A stretch of 64,000 nucleotides of DNA, from NCBI GenBank assembly GCA_019321725.1, contig CM033116.1:12418841-12482840 (forward strand). The letters run 5' to 3'. Below, in pieces: positions 35,892 to 46,975 of this stretch (the stretch's first letter is position 1; each line of letters begins with the position of its first letter). This DNA is from Paulownia fortunei (taxonomy: Eukaryota > Streptophyta > Magnoliopsida > Lamiales > Paulowniaceae). A model generated the notes under the pieces. It saw only the letters and a program-made list of their open reading frames with translations. It was not told the origin of the DNA and made no database searches. A program made the position numbers and the translations under genes.

Positions 35892-36949
35892 GTAGGTGAT
35901 GGCAAGAAGTAGGAAGCTAAGTAGATGAAAGACAGTCTTGAAGCTAGAGAATGGAGTAAAAGTTGTTGCATTAGCCATAGGAAGTATCAACTTAGCTTTA
36001 GGAAATAGAGTAGTTTTAGTTTTAAATAAAGACAGAGATAGTTAAGAACATTAACTCCATTCCTGTTTTGGATGGAAAAGGTTTTACTTTTTCAATAAAA
36101 CATGGAAGTTGTTCCATTTTTAGAGCTTCAAGTTTGATTACCTCTAGCATATTGATAAATGATTTATATTCTATTACTCCCCATAACTCATTTTTCCACG
36201 TTCAAAAAAAATAAAAATAAATAAATAATCATAGTTCTCAACTCTTATGACATACTAGATTAGGTCTTTGAGAAAAAAATTCATAAGTTGGCTCAATTGC
36301 TCGATCTTTCAAAAGAGCAAGGAATGTTAACGTGTGAGTCATGTCTCAAGGAAAAGATGACCAAATCACCTTTTGTTGGATAAGTGAAGCAAGCTAAAGA
36401 TCTACTAGATTTGATCCATTTGGATGTATGTGGGCTGCTAAGTGTTAGTGCTCGTGGGAACTATCACTACTTCATAACTTTTACCGATGATTATTCTAGG
36501 TATGGTTATGTCTACCTTTTGAGGTACAAATCCAAAGCTTTTGAAAAGTTCAAAGAATTTAGATGGGGGGTGGAGAAACAAACTGGACTAAATATCAAGA
36601 CTATTCGATCAGATTGAGGAGGTGAATACTTGAGCACAGAGTTTCTTAATTATCTAAAAAATAATGGGATTCTCTCTCAGTGGATCCCTCCTGCCACTCC
36701 TCAACTCAATGGAGTTAAGGAGCGTAGGATTCAAACCCTGTTAGACATGGTTCAATTGATGATGAGTTTCACTGGACTTCCTCTTTTATTCTGGGGCTAT
36801 GCTTTAGAAACAACGGCATATCTATTAAATAGAGTGTCATCAAAGTCAATACCCAAAACACCTATGAGATGTGGTGTGGGAGACCAACCTCTTACAAATT
36901 CCTTAGGGCATGGGGGTGTGCTACTTAGGTAAAGCAGCAAGTGGGAGAT
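35892..36949 (+). pseudogene. Copia fragment: protease tail, integrase and polypurine tract
   Basis: 35893-36240 resembles the protease end and GAG-pre-integrase of copia (decayed). 36290-36935 is integrase: the LTCESCLKEKMTK zinc-binding part, LDLIHLDVCGL with the first catalytic Asp, TFTDDYSRYGYVYLL, KTIRSD with the second Asp followed by a TGA at 36615, then NGVKERRIQTLLDMV with the third catalytic Glu. It breaks off after the WGCAT-equivalent position and is joined directly to a polypurine tract (GCAAGTGGGAGAT, 36937-36949). RT and RNase H are missing. Confidence 0.8.
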
Positions 36950-37734
36950 AAACTGGATATGAGATCTAGTTTATGAGATTCGCTATTTTCTACCGAGGCA
37001 ACTCGTTCTATTTTGAAGTTGTCTTTACCAATGACTTTTAGAATCAGATGGTATTACCTCATTTTAAGCTTGGATCTTTTGATAAGACCTTGGCTTCTTT
37101 GCTTAGATATCACATTGTTATCACAATACTTCAGTACTAGATAAACAATGGTTTGAACTATATTCAACGCTTGGATAAAGTTATGCATCTAAATAGTCTC
37201 TTTCACAGCATCGCATATTCTGATGTATTCAACCTTGGTGGCGGAATCTATAGTTTTCTCAAACTTGGAACTCTTTTAGCTAGTTACCTCACCGTAAAAG
37301 ATGAACACGAATCTAGATGCAAATTTTGAGTCATCTACGTTGGAATAAAAGCTAGTTGAAATATTTGAGCTTTAGTTCTCCATAACCATACTCCAAGAAG
37401 ACATCTTTAGTGCTCGTAAGTACTTGAAGATTATTTTTATAGATTTAAATGCTTTTCGCATGAAAAACAAACTAATTTCAACTCGTAGCACAAAGAGCAA
37501 TAGTGATATCACATCTTATACATAGATTTGCATATATTATGCTTCTTACAGCAAATGCTTAAAATATATGAGCGATTATTTTTCTTTCTTCCAAAAGTCT
37601 TTGGGGACATAGACTTTGGGAAAAAAACCTATGACTCATAGGTAGGAATTTTCTCTTAGATCCCTTCATGCAAAACTCTTTTAGCATCTATGTATATGAA
37701 TTTGGGATAGTTCGAGCATCCTCAATATCCTATT
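36950..37734 (-). pseudogene. Inverted copia RNase H/RT fragment
   Basis: Colinear on the minus strand with 24480-25240 (RNase H tail through RT C-terminus; shared landmarks include CTTGGTGGCGGAATCTATAG near 37230 and TTTGGGATAGTTC near 37701). It is placed between a plus-strand polypurine tract ending at 36949 and a plus-strand LTR start at 37735. Many stops. Confidence 0.75.
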
Positions 37735-37806
37735 TGTTAGAGTAGTCCCCTGGTGAGACAATTGATTTGGTCGTCTTAATACTCTTTTAGAATGGTTCCC
37801 ATTAAC
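37735..37806 (+). repeat. Fragment of copia family A LTR start
   Basis: TGTTAGAGTAGTCCCCTGGT and the following 50 bases match the beginning of the plus-strand LTR at 42814 (TGTTAGAGTAGTGCCCGGTG). It stops at 37806, where minus-strand gag/protease sequence begins. Confidence 0.75.
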
Positions 37807-38830
37807 TGTAATTGGGTCAACAAATATAAAACTGGAGAACATAGGAGGTGGTGACCAATAAGGCATAACTGATAGCGAAGGGTTATGCTCAAAGTCAAAT
37901 TGTTGACTATTGATGTATCCAATATCTAATACCCACAAAGCATCATAAACTGATAAGTTAATTTCAACAAAATAAATACCTGAACTCTTCAGGCTCGCAA
38001 GGTACTTCTTGTAGTTTTTCTTCCAATGCCCAGGTTTACCGTAGTAATAGCACTTGTCATTAGTCTTGTTGGAACTCTTAGAGATGCCACCAGTTGGCTT
38101 CATGCATTTGGACTTTGTGGAATGCTTTTCTCTCCCCTTCTTCCTCTTAGGCTTTACAACCTTTGAGCTGGATGAGGATCTAACAAGCATGACCAGCTTG
38201 TCCTTCTTCATAGTGGACTCAACTATCTTCAACATGTTAACCCCTCAACAAGGCTAGTTTCCATCTTATACATGTTGAAGTTGATAACGAAGGTGTCAAA
38301 CGATGTAGGCAAAGACTAGACGATGAGATCCGAATAGAGGTCGTTATCCATAACGACTCCAAGTGACTTGAGCCTTTCAATCAGGCCTATCATCTTCAAT
38401 CCATGATCATGGACTGAAGACCCCTCCGTCATACAGATCCTGAAAAGCTTCTTTGAGATTTGATATCTTGTCTGCCTAGTATGTTCACCATACAACTCTT
38501 GTAGGTGAACATAGATATCATGCGCATGCGCATGTACCTTGTGTTGCCTCTACAACTTATTAGACATCGATGCCATCATAAATCATCGGCCTTGCAGATC
38601 ATCATCAACTAGCTTGTGATAATCCATAAGCTCCTCCTCTGTGGCGTTCACTGACTCGGTCAGTGGCAGGATCACATCAAGTACGTAATCCTTCTTTTTT
38701 AGACTACAAAACAATCTGAAGGTTCCTCAACCAATTATCGTAGTTGGGACCAATTAATTTATAAGCTTCCAAAATTGATGCAAGCGGATTTTTAGCTTTT
38801 TATAGACAATCTACAAAAATTTTAAACGAG
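37807..38830 (-). pseudogene. Copia gag and protease start
   Basis: Reading from 38830 down: gag N-terminus (ASILEAYKLIGPNYDNWLR near 38775-38720, its ATG apparently TTG), the central gag domain in 38660-38260 (EEELMDYHKLVDDDLQGR and KMIGLIERLKSLG with stops), then an open piece 38235-37681 with basic KPKRKKGREKHSTKSK, a zinc knuckle (CYYYGKPGHWKKNYK; the last Cys of CCHC is replaced) and protease-start-like DALWVLDIG. The predicted product is inactive. Confidence 0.8.
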
Positions 38831-38837
38831 ACAAAAT

Positions 38838-41147
38838 ATGGCGGGTACTCAAGGGGTGACATTTTCACAGGTGGCTGAGAGGGCGTTGGTGGCAGAACAG
38901 GCTGAATTGAGAATCGTTCGTGCATATGAGGCTCGACAGCAGTTCAGACAGCAGGTACAGAGATGGACTGTGGGGCAAAAGAGGCCATTCCAAATGCAGA
39001 AGCCGATCCAAATACAGAAGCTGGGATTTAAATTTCAAGGAGAACAAGGCCAACAACAAGAAGGTCAAAATAAGAGGCCACGGATCGAACAAGAAAAAGC
39101 ACCAATGCCAGAAGCTGTGTGTCAGAAATGTGGTAATCGACATACTGGAGGCTGCTATATAGAAACCAGGACGTGTTTTCAATGTGGAATACCGGGACAT
39201 ATTGCAAAATTTTGCCCAGGTAAACAGAATCAGACCATCCAAAAGAATGTACTAGCCAAGGTGTTCACCATGACCAGGGCGAATGCAGAAGCAAATCCAT
39301 CGGTGGTAACAGGTACACTTTATATTTCTAGTGTTCCAACACTTGTATTATTTGATTCTGGAGCCACGCATTCATTTGCATCCACTGAGTACGTGAAGAG
39401 GCTGGGTAGAATACCAAATGTAGTAGAAATTAATTATAGTGTAACAGTTCCCTCTGGAGATGCTAGACAAACCGATCAGATTTTGAGAGCTTGTGCTATT
39501 CTTGTTGAAGGTAGAGAATTACATGCTGATTTGATTGTACTGGATATGAATGATTATGATGTTATTTTGGGCATGGATTGGTTGTCAAAGTATGGGGCTA
39601 CTATCAACTGTAAGGAAAAGACGGTGACATTTCAACTTTCTGGGAAAGAGTCTTTCACATTTGCCAGCATTATGAAGAATTTCAAATTTCCTATGATTTT
39701 AGCAGTGAAGGCACAACGATTACTCGATGATGGTTGCGAAGGGTACTTGGTGAGTGTCATGAACATTGAGGAACAACACCCACCAACTCTGAGTGAAATA
39801 CCAGTGGTACGGGAATATACTGAAGTATTCCCAGATGATCTCCCGGGACTGCCACCAGATCGTGAAATAAAGTTTGTTATTGACATACAACCAGGAACAT
39901 CTTCAATCTCAAAAACTCCCTACAGAATGGCTCCATTGGAGTTGAAAGAATTGAAAGTACAATTACAAGACTTGTTGGACAAGGGATTCATCAGACCGAG
40001 CTTTTCACCTTGGGGAGCACCAGTTCTATTTGTACGTAAGAAGGATGGCACCATGAGACTGTGCATCGATTATCGAGAGTTGAATAGGGTTACAATTAAG
40101 AATAAGTATCCGTTACCCATAATCGATGATTTATTTGACCAGCTTCAGGGTGCCGCAATATTTTCAAAGATTGACTTACGCTCTGGGTACCATCAATTGA
40201 AAATAAAGGAAGAGGATATCCCCAAGACGACATTTAGTACAAGATATGGGCACTATGAATTTTTGGTGATGCTATTTGGATTGACTAACGCTCCAGCAGC
40301 ATTCATGGATCTGATGAACATAGTGTTTAAAGAATTTCTGGATAAATTTGTTATTGTGTTCATAGATGATATTCTAGTTTACTCCAGAACTAAAGAAGAA
40401 CATGCCGCACATTTAACACAAGTACTAGAGGTCCTGAAAGTGAAGCAGTTATACGCCAAATTCAATAAATGCGAGTTCTGGTTGGATCGTGTGGTATTCT
40501 TGGGACATGTTATATCAGGAGCGGGAATATCAGTAGATCCAAGTAAAGTTGAAGCTATCAACAACTGGATGCAACCTACTAATCCTTCAGAGGTGCGCAG
40601 TTTTCTGGGTTTAGCTGGATATTACCGAAGATTTGTGGAGGGGTTCTCCAAGATTGCAATGCCATTAACACAATTAACCAGAAAAGGGGTGATGTTTAGA
40701 TGGACAGATATGTGTGAGCAAAGTTTCCAGGAGCTAAAAAAGAGACTGACTTCAGCACCTATTCTCTCAATTCCATCAGGTACGGGAGGATTTGTAATTT
40801 ACAATGACGCGTCGAAGAATGGATTAGGATGTGTACTGATGCAGAATGGCAAAGTAATTGCGTATGCCTCCAGGCAACTTAAAGAGTACGAAAAGAATTA
40901 CCCCACGAACGACTTGGAACTTGCTGCTGTAGTATTTGCGCTTAAAATATGGAGGCACTATTTATATGGTGAACGGTGCGAGATCTATACTGATCACAAG
41001 AGCCTCAAATACTTCTTCACACAGAAAGAGTTGAATATGCGGCAGCGAAGATGGCTAGAACTGGTAAAAGATTATGATTGTGTGATCAATTACCACCCAG
41101 GTAAAGCCAACGTTGTAGCTGATGCATTGAGCCGAAAATCCACATAA
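38838..41147 (+). CDS. gag-pol polyprotein part (gag end, PR, RT, RNase H), family 2
   Basis: An open frame of 769 residues. It begins inside gag (LVAEQAEL...), so the Met is not the original start. Domains: basic glutamine-rich gag tail (1-90), zinc knuckle [14 protein letters not shown] (about 113-126), protease FDSGATHSF (about 171) with [11 protein letters not shown] (about 234-244), RT with [17 protein letters not shown] and catalytic [10 protein letters not shown] (about 507), then RNase H with [22 protein letters not shown] and [15 protein letters not shown]. All catalytic Asp pairs are intact. It ends at a TAA (41145-41147) exactly between RNase H and integrase; the frame stays open beyond it. 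The same TAA is present in the second copy at 45383. Confidence 0.9.
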   Translation: MAGTQGVTFSQVAERALVAEQAELRIVRAYEARQQFRQQVQRWTVGQKRPFQMQKPIQIQKLGFKFQGEQGQQQEGQNKRPRIEQEKAPMPEAVCQKCGNRHTGGCYIETRTCFQCGIPGHIAKFCPGKQNQTIQKNVLAKVFTMTRANAEANPSVVTGTLYISSVPTLVLFDSGATHSFASTEYVKRLGRIPNVVEINYSVTVPSGDARQTDQILRACAILVEGRELHADLIVLDMNDYDVILGMDWLSKYGATINCKEKTVTFQLSGKESFTFASIMKNFKFPMILAVKAQRLLDDGCEGYLVSVMNIEEQHPPTLSEIPVVREYTEVFPDDLPGLPPDREIKFVIDIQPGTSSISKTPYRMAPLELKELKVQLQDLLDKGFIRPSFSPWGAPVLFVRKKDGTMRLCIDYRELNRVTIKNKYPLPIIDDLFDQLQGAAIFSKIDLRSGYHQLKIKEEDIPKTTFSTRYGHYEFLVMLFGLTNAPAAFMDLMNIVFKEFLDKFVIVFIDDILVYSRTKEEHAAHLTQVLEVLKVKQLYAKFNKCEFWLDRVVFLGHVISGAGISVDPSKVEAINNWMQPTNPSEVRSFLGLAGYYRRFVEGFSKIAMPLTQLTRKGVMFRWTDMCEQSFQELKKRLTSAPILSIPSGTGGFVIYNDASKNGLGCVLMQNGKVIAYASRQLKEYEKNYPTNDLELAAVVFALKIWRHYLYGERCEIYTDHKSLKYFFTQKELNMRQRRWLELVKDYDCVINYHPGKANVVADALSRKST

Positions 41148-41984
41148 AGTACAATGGCTATGGCTTTAATTCAGAAATCGGAACCGAATGATTTGCAGAA
41201 AATAAATATAGAGATTTTACAGACAGGAGTAATAGAGGCAAAGTTGGCAGCCCTGACGCTTCAGCCTACGCTAATTGATAGGATCAAACAGGGACAACGA
41301 GATGATGAATATCTCATCAATATGAGAAAATATGTTGCTGCAGGGAAGTATACTGAATTTAAGATGACTCAGGATGATATTTTACAATTTAGAGGGCGGT
41401 TTTGTGTGCCAAATATTGATAACATTCGGGAAGACATTTTAAAAGAGGCACATTCAACCCCTTATTCAGTACATCCAGGGGCTACTAAGATGTATAGAGA
41501 CTTGAAATCACATTATTGGTGGCCGGGTATGAAAAAGAACATCGCCCAGCATGTGGAGCAATGTTTAACATGTCAGCAAATAAAGGCCGAACATCAAAGA
41601 CCCGCAGGGACTTTACAACCTCTACTTATTCCAGAATGGAAATGGGAAAGGATCACCATGGATTTCATAACTGGTTTGCCAAAGACTACTAAGAGTCATG
41701 ATGCTATTTGGGTTATCGTCGATAGATTGACCAAGTCTGCTCATTTCCTTCTCATATGTTCTACCTATTCCATGGATCGCTATGCCCAATTATACATTCA
41801 GGAGATTGTCATACTTCATGGTGTGCCATTGTCTACTGTTTCTGATAGAGATTCAAGATTTTTGTCTACTTTTTGGAGGAGTTTACACAAAGCTTTGGGA
41901 ACACAATTATCATTCAGTACAGCATATCATCCTCAGACGGATGGGCAATCTGAACGAACAATACAGACGTTGGAGGATATGCTC
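40446..41984 (+). repeat. 1,539-bp direct repeat, left copy
   Basis: Identical in length and nearly identical in sequence to 44684-46222 (constant offset 4,238, no indel; about 11 substitutions counted by eye, roughly 99.3% identity). It spans RT thumb, RNase H and most of integrase of the family 2 gypsy element. Confidence 0.95.
41148..41984 (+). pseudogene. Integrase, family 2, first copy (truncated at 41984)
   Basis: In the same frame as the upstream polyprotein after one stop. It contains the zinc-binding HHCC region (HPGATKMYRDLKSHYWWPG, CLTCQQIKAEHQ), the core with ITMDFITGLPK (first Asp), STVSDRDSRFLSTFW (second Asp) and HPQTDGQSERTIQTLEDML (catalytic Glu). The gypsy sequence ends at 41984, in the middle of the integrase core, and copia RT sequence follows. 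The missing C-terminal part is present only in the downstream copy from 46223. Confidence 0.88.
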
Positions 41985-42813
41985 CAAGTACATAGATTAG
42001 ATGCTAAAATGGTTTAGTATGAAAGAATCCTAGGAGAGATTCTTGTTTATGAGTCATGGGATTTTTCTTTCGAAGTCCTTGTCCCCAAAGAATTTTGAAT
42101 GAAAGAGAAATAATGACTCACATATTTTATGCATCCTTGAAAGAAAGTATAAAATATGCAAATCTATGTACATGATTTGATATTAGAAATGCTCTAAATG
42201 TTACGAGCAAAATATCAATCAATTTGATGCGAAAAGCATTAGAAGCCGTAAAGACGATCTTTAGTACTTATGAAGCACTAAGGATTTCTTTTTTGGAGTT
42301 CGGTTATGGAGAACTGAAACTTAGATGCTTCATCTAGTTTTTAGTCTAAAGTAGATGACTTGAAGTCTATGTCTAAATTCGTGTTCATCCTAAATGGTGA
42401 GACGGTTAGTTGGAAAGAGTTTCAAGCTTGTAACAACCGTGGATTCCACCACCGTGATTGAATACATCTTGGCATACGATGCTGCAAAATAGATTGTTTG
42501 GATAAGGAACTTAATCTAAATGTTAGATGTAGTTCCAACCATTGTTGATTGAGTACTGGAGTACTACGATAACAATGGGGGCTATTGCACAAGCAAAGAA
42601 GCCAAGGTCTTATCAAAGGATCCAAACAGAAATAGATTAGCGATACCCTAGTTATGAAAATCATTGGTAGAGGCAAAATCAGTGTGGAAAGATTTGCCTC
42701 GGTAGAAAATATAGCAGACCCACTGTTTTAACCCTTTAGATAAGTATTTGAAGGACATCTTCAGAAGATGGGCTTTAATACGAGGACAATTGTCTCTAGG
42801 GCAAGTGGGAGAT
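41985..42813 (+). pseudogene. Copia family A RT C-terminus and RNase H fragment
   Basis: The sequence after the gypsy breakpoint starts at a copia RT position equivalent to 25208 of the minus-strand copy (CAAGTACATAGATTAGATGC here). It continues through decayed RT (F-MSHGI-LSKS region), the CTRPD-type zone, RNase H with a recognisable NNGAIAQAKEPRS-equivalent stretch near 42574, and the IADPL region near 42710, to the polypurine tract GGGCAAGTGGGAGAT (42799-42813). Many stops. Confidence 0.82.
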
Positions 42814-44540
42814 TGTTAGAGTAGTGCCCGGTGTGACAATTGTTCTGGCCATTCTTATACTTTTGCGAATCATTCTTATTTATATTAATATCATTTAAAT
42901 GGCAATCTTTATCTTAAATTCATCATAAGAATTAGATAAAGTCCTTAGATCACACATAGCTATGGGGCATGATTGCCCATATGATGGTGATCGTGGAATA
43001 TACCTCTAAGGCTGTGATCTTAAAACGTTCCAAGTTAAGGATTAATGAGATGGGGCATCATTGATCCTGTTGAAACTTGTGCATACGATGCAGGCTCGAA
43101 AGGAAGATGCCTCGTTCCATAGGTATTGGTGTGGAGACACTAGTGCATGTATGCAGGTGCTTGCTGGGAACAAGTACACTGAACAACCCCACCTGAAAAT
43201 TCCCAATTGGAAATATTCTATTATCGAATGGGAATTTTCTCGTTATGATAGTGCAAGAATTAGTCCTTGGACTTGAGGCACCATGGTAACCTTGTGCATG
43301 ACATGTTGTACTTTGATGTATTTCCCGATTGCATGACAATCATAAGGGGTTTATATTGGGTGTAACATCTTCATGTATGGAAATAATGAGTGGCCAACAA
43401 AGGATCCGTCACCTATCTAGATGAATAGGTGAATCTCCTATGTGTTCCACTGTACTTGACTCTAAAATCCTTGGCCAAGGTTGGATGAAAATTAGACGTG
43501 GGGTTTTCTAATTATTCATCATCGAGTCAAGCTACTAGGAATGGAAACATAGTTATTGAGTTAATAGGGTTTCGACTCAATATCCATGCCCTAGGCTCAA
43601 TCGGGAGATTAGATGACGGAAGGATCGTACTTGCATGGTATTCGTAATTGAAATAGGTTCGCACATTCACCTTAGACTAGGAGTCATGATGCATTACTAG
43701 ATGCTTCCCATGTCTTGTGGGTTCTTGGAATTAATGAGTTAATTCCAAGAGAATTAATTAATTGGATTAATTAATCAGAATAATTAATTGTTCAACTAAG
43801 TCACAAGAGTTGTGAGCCCACTGCTAGATTAAAGTGAACCTAAGGGGTCACACACAAAACTTGGACAAGTCCATTTCTACCCTAGAAATTAATCCAAGTG
43901 TTGGATTAAATTAATTAATGGGGGTTAAATTAATTCAAGTGTGGAATTAATTCAATTAATTAATTGGATTAATTGATTGGACCTAATTGGATTAGGGAAC
44001 CCAATTGGAATATTTAAATAATTGATTGGATTAATTAATTAAGATGAGCCTAATTAATTAAATGAATTAATTGATTGGATCATTTAAAGTGGAGCCTAAC
44101 TAATTACTTAGGCCTAGGCCCATTAGGTGTGGGTTTGTAGGAAGCCCATTAGAAAATTGGATTGAGAATCCAATTCCTAGAGGAAGTTGAATTGAGAATT
44201 CAATTTCTAAGAGGTAATAAGGAAAAAGGGCAGTCCTTATGAGATAAGGAAACTTACCAAAAGAGTTGGAGATAAGAAAGGAAGAAGAGTCCTACATAGA
44301 AATGACTTGTGGTTGCCTTTATTGACAATCTTCTTGGATATTTTTATGGGGATTTTTAATTGTAGATTTTGGTGAAGAAAAATTATTTTCTTTCATCCAA
44401 AAAAAAAAATTCGTCCCTCATTTCCTTTCAATCTCCAAAAGTTCACCAACCTTTTATCTAGTTTAATTCTTGATTTAATTATTGAATTAAGAATTAAATT
44501 AAACACCTAAAACACTAATTGTTAGTGTGTTCTTATTCCA
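42814..44540 (+). repeat. Copia family A LTR, 3' end truncated
   Basis: Starts TGTTAGAGTAGTGCCC directly after the polypurine tract. It is colinear in opposite orientation with 18425-19870, including the CACAAGAGTTGTGAGCCCAC block (43802) and the AACACCTAAAACACTAA block (44502). It stops at about 44540, some 400 bp short of the full-length copy's end, where RT sequence of the same family begins. Confidence 0.82.
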
Positions 44541-44543
44541 AAG

Positions 44544-44683
44544 TACAAGAGGGTTAGTGGGAGTATGGTGATGATTGTTGTGTTTTACGTTGATGACATT
44601 TTACTCATAAAGATGATGTAGAAATGTTGCAGTCAACTGAGACTTGTCATCTACAAAGTTCTCCAAGAGAGATATGGGATAAA
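44544..44683 (+). pseudogene. Copia family A RT N-terminal/central fragment
   Basis: Contains KRVSGS, then FYVDDILLI (catalytic YVDD), a frameshift, EMLQST and, in another frame, [11 protein letters not shown]. Its end corresponds to 25274 of the minus-strand copia copy, and it is followed immediately by gypsy RT at 44684. The fragment at 41985 picks up 65 bp further along the same copia gene. Confidence 0.82.
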
Positions 44684-45385
44684 CAGTTATACGCCAAATT
44701 CAAGAAATGCGAGTTCTGGTTGGATCGTGTGGTATTCTTGGGACATGTTATATCAGGAGCAGGAATATCAGTAAATCCAAGTAAAGTTGAAGCTATCAAC
44801 AACTGGATGCAACCTACTAATCCTTCAGAGGTGCATAGTTTTCTGGGTTTAGCTGGATATTACCGAAGATTTGTGGAGGGGTTCTCCAAGATTGCAATGC
44901 CATTGACACAATTAACCAGAAAAGGGGTGATGTTTAGATGGACAGATATGTGTGAGCGAAGTTTCCAGGAGCTAAAAAAGAGACTGACTTCAGCACCTAT
45001 TCTCTCAATTCCATCAGGTACGGGAGGATTTGTAATTTACAATGACGCGTCGAAGAATGGATTAGGATGTGTACTGATGCAGAATGGCAAAGTAATTGCG
45101 TATGCCTCCAGGCAACTTAAAGAGTACGAAAAGAATTACCCCACGCACGACTTGGAACTTGCTGCTGTAGTATTTGCGCTTAAAATATGGAGGCACTATT
45201 TATATGGTGAACGGTGCGAGATCTATACTGATCACAAGAGCCTCAAATACTTCTTCACACAGAAAGAGTTGAATATGCGGCAGCGAAGATGGCTAGAACT
45301 GGTAAAAGATTATGATTGTGTGATCAATTACCACCCAGGTAAAGCCAACGTTGTAGCTGATGCATTGAGCCGAAAATCCACATAA
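44684..45385 (+). pseudogene. RT thumb and RNase H, family 2, second copy
   Basis: Open from the chimeric junction: [21 protein letters not shown], then [15 protein letters not shown], RNase [23 protein letters not shown] and [16 protein letters not shown], then TAA. It lacks the RT palm and the FIDD box, which exist only in the left copy. A frame continuing upstream into copia sequence (from 44624) is fortuitous, because the copia part is read out of its native frame. Confidence 0.88.
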
Positions 45386-46222
45386 AGTACAATGGCTATG
45401 GCTTTAATTCAGAAATCGGAACTGAATGATTTGCAGAAAATAAATATAGAGATTTTACAGACAGGAGTAATAGAGGCAAAGTTGGCAGCCCTGACGCTTC
45501 AGCCTACGCTAATTGATAGGATCAAACAGGGACAACGAGATGATGAATATCTCATCAATATGAGAAAATATGTTGCTGCAGGGAAGTATACTGAATTTAA
45601 GATGACTCAGGATGATATTTTACAATTTAGAGGGCGGTTTTGTGTGCCAAATATTGATAACATTCGGGAAGACATTTTAAAAGAGGCACATTCAACCCCT
45701 TATTCAGTACATCCAGGGGCTACTAAGATGTATAGAGACTTGAAATCACATTATTGGTGGCCGGGTATGAAAAAGAACATCGCCCAGCATGTGGAGCAAT
45801 GTTTAACATGTCAGCAAATAAAGGCCGAACATCAAAGACCCGCAGGGACTTTACAACCTCTACTTATTCCAGAATGGAAATGGGAAAGGATCACCATGGA
45901 TTTCATAACTGGTTTGCCAAAGACTACTAAGAGTCATGATGCTATTTGGGTTATCGTCGATAGATTGACCAAGTCTGCTCATTTCCTTCTCATATGTTCT
46001 ACCTATTCTATGGATCGCTATGCCCAATTATACATTCAGGAGATTGTCATACTTCATGGTGTGCCATTGTCTATTGTTTCTGATAGAGATTCAAGATTTT
46101 TGTCTACTTTTTGGAGGAGTTTACACAAAGCTTTGGGAACACAATTATCATTCAGTACAGCATATCATCCTCAGACGGATGGGCAATCTGAACGAACAAT
46201 ACAGACGTTGGAGGATATGCTC
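44684..46222 (+). repeat. 1,539-bp direct repeat, right copy
   Basis: Right copy of the RT/RNase H/integrase segment at 40446-41984, starting at CAGTTATACGCC and continuing without a break into the rest of the gypsy integrase at 46223. It shares the TAA between RNase H and integrase (45383-45385). Confidence 0.95.
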
Positions 46223-46962
46223 AGAGCCTGTGTATTAGACTTTCAAGGTCAGTGGAGTAAATTCTTACATTTGGTGGAGTTTTCATACAACAACAGCTAT
46301 CACACTAGCATTGGAATGGCTCCCTATGAGGATTGTATGGCAGAAAATATAGGTCTCCGATACACTGGGATGAAGTTGGTGAAAAGAAACTTTTGGGCCC
46401 AGATATGATTCGAGAGATAACAGAAGCCGTGTTACAGATTCGACAAAGAATGCAAACTGCCCAAAATCGACAGAAAAGTTATGCAAATCGACGAAGAAGG
46501 GCATTGGAGTTTGCGATAGGAGATCAGGTGTTTTTGAAAGTAGCACCAATGAAGGGCATCATGCGGTTTGGGAAGAAAGGAAAATTGAGTCCCAGATACA
46601 TTGGCCCATTCTCGGTGATTGAAAGAATTGGTGATGTTTCTTACAGACTAGATCTTCCAACATCTATGTCCCAAATACACAATGTATTTCATGTGTCTAT
46701 GCTGAGGAAATATATTGCTAATCCTTCTCACATTCTGAAGAATGAACTAGTGGAATTAAAGGCAGATTTGAGCTACGAAGAAAAGCCTGTACAGATTTTA
46801 TTACGAGAAGTGAAGCAGCTAAGAAATAAACAGATTCCATTGGTTAAAGTGTTATGGAGAAACCAATTAGTAGAAGAGGCCACTTGGGAAAGGGAGGATG
46901 AAATGAGAACTAAGTATCCTAACTTTTTGGTAAGTGAAATTTCGGGGACGAAATTTTTATAA
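45386..46962 (+). pseudogene. Integrase and chromodomain-type tail, family 2
   Basis: 45392-46408 carries a complete zinc-binding region and D,D,E core (MDFITGLPK, SIVSDRDSRF, QTDGQSERT). One frameshift near 46330, just after GMAPYE, moves the frame to 46333-46962, which continues with GRKYRSPIHWDEVGE, FLKVAPMKGIMRFGKKGKLS, NVFHVSMLRKY and the tail VKVLWRNQLVEEATWERE, ending SGTKFL and TAA. The PMKGIMRFGKKGKLS box and tail are typical of Tekay/Del chromoviruses, whose C-terminal chromodomain-like region directs integration. Confidence 0.88.
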
Positions 46963-46975
46963 GGAGGAAAGGTTA
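46963..46975 (+). other. Polypurine tract, family 2
   Basis: AAGGAGGAAAGG directly before the LTR start TGATACCCG is the plus-strand primer site. It lies just after the typical TTTCGGGGACGAAATTTTTA end of the integrase gene. Confidence 0.8.

Noticed and set aside
38865..39242. Minus-strand open frame opposite gypsy gag
   Set aside because: Shadow of the gag coding sequence on the + strand.
44624..45385. Apparent copia-gypsy fusion protein across 44683/44684
   Set aside because: The copia part is read out of its native frame; the open frame across the junction is accidental.
40446..46222. The 1,539-bp direct repeats considered as a target-site duplication of a copia insertion
   Set aside because: Integrase makes 4-6 bp duplications; 1.5 kb is far too long, and the insert is permuted rather than LTR-bounded.
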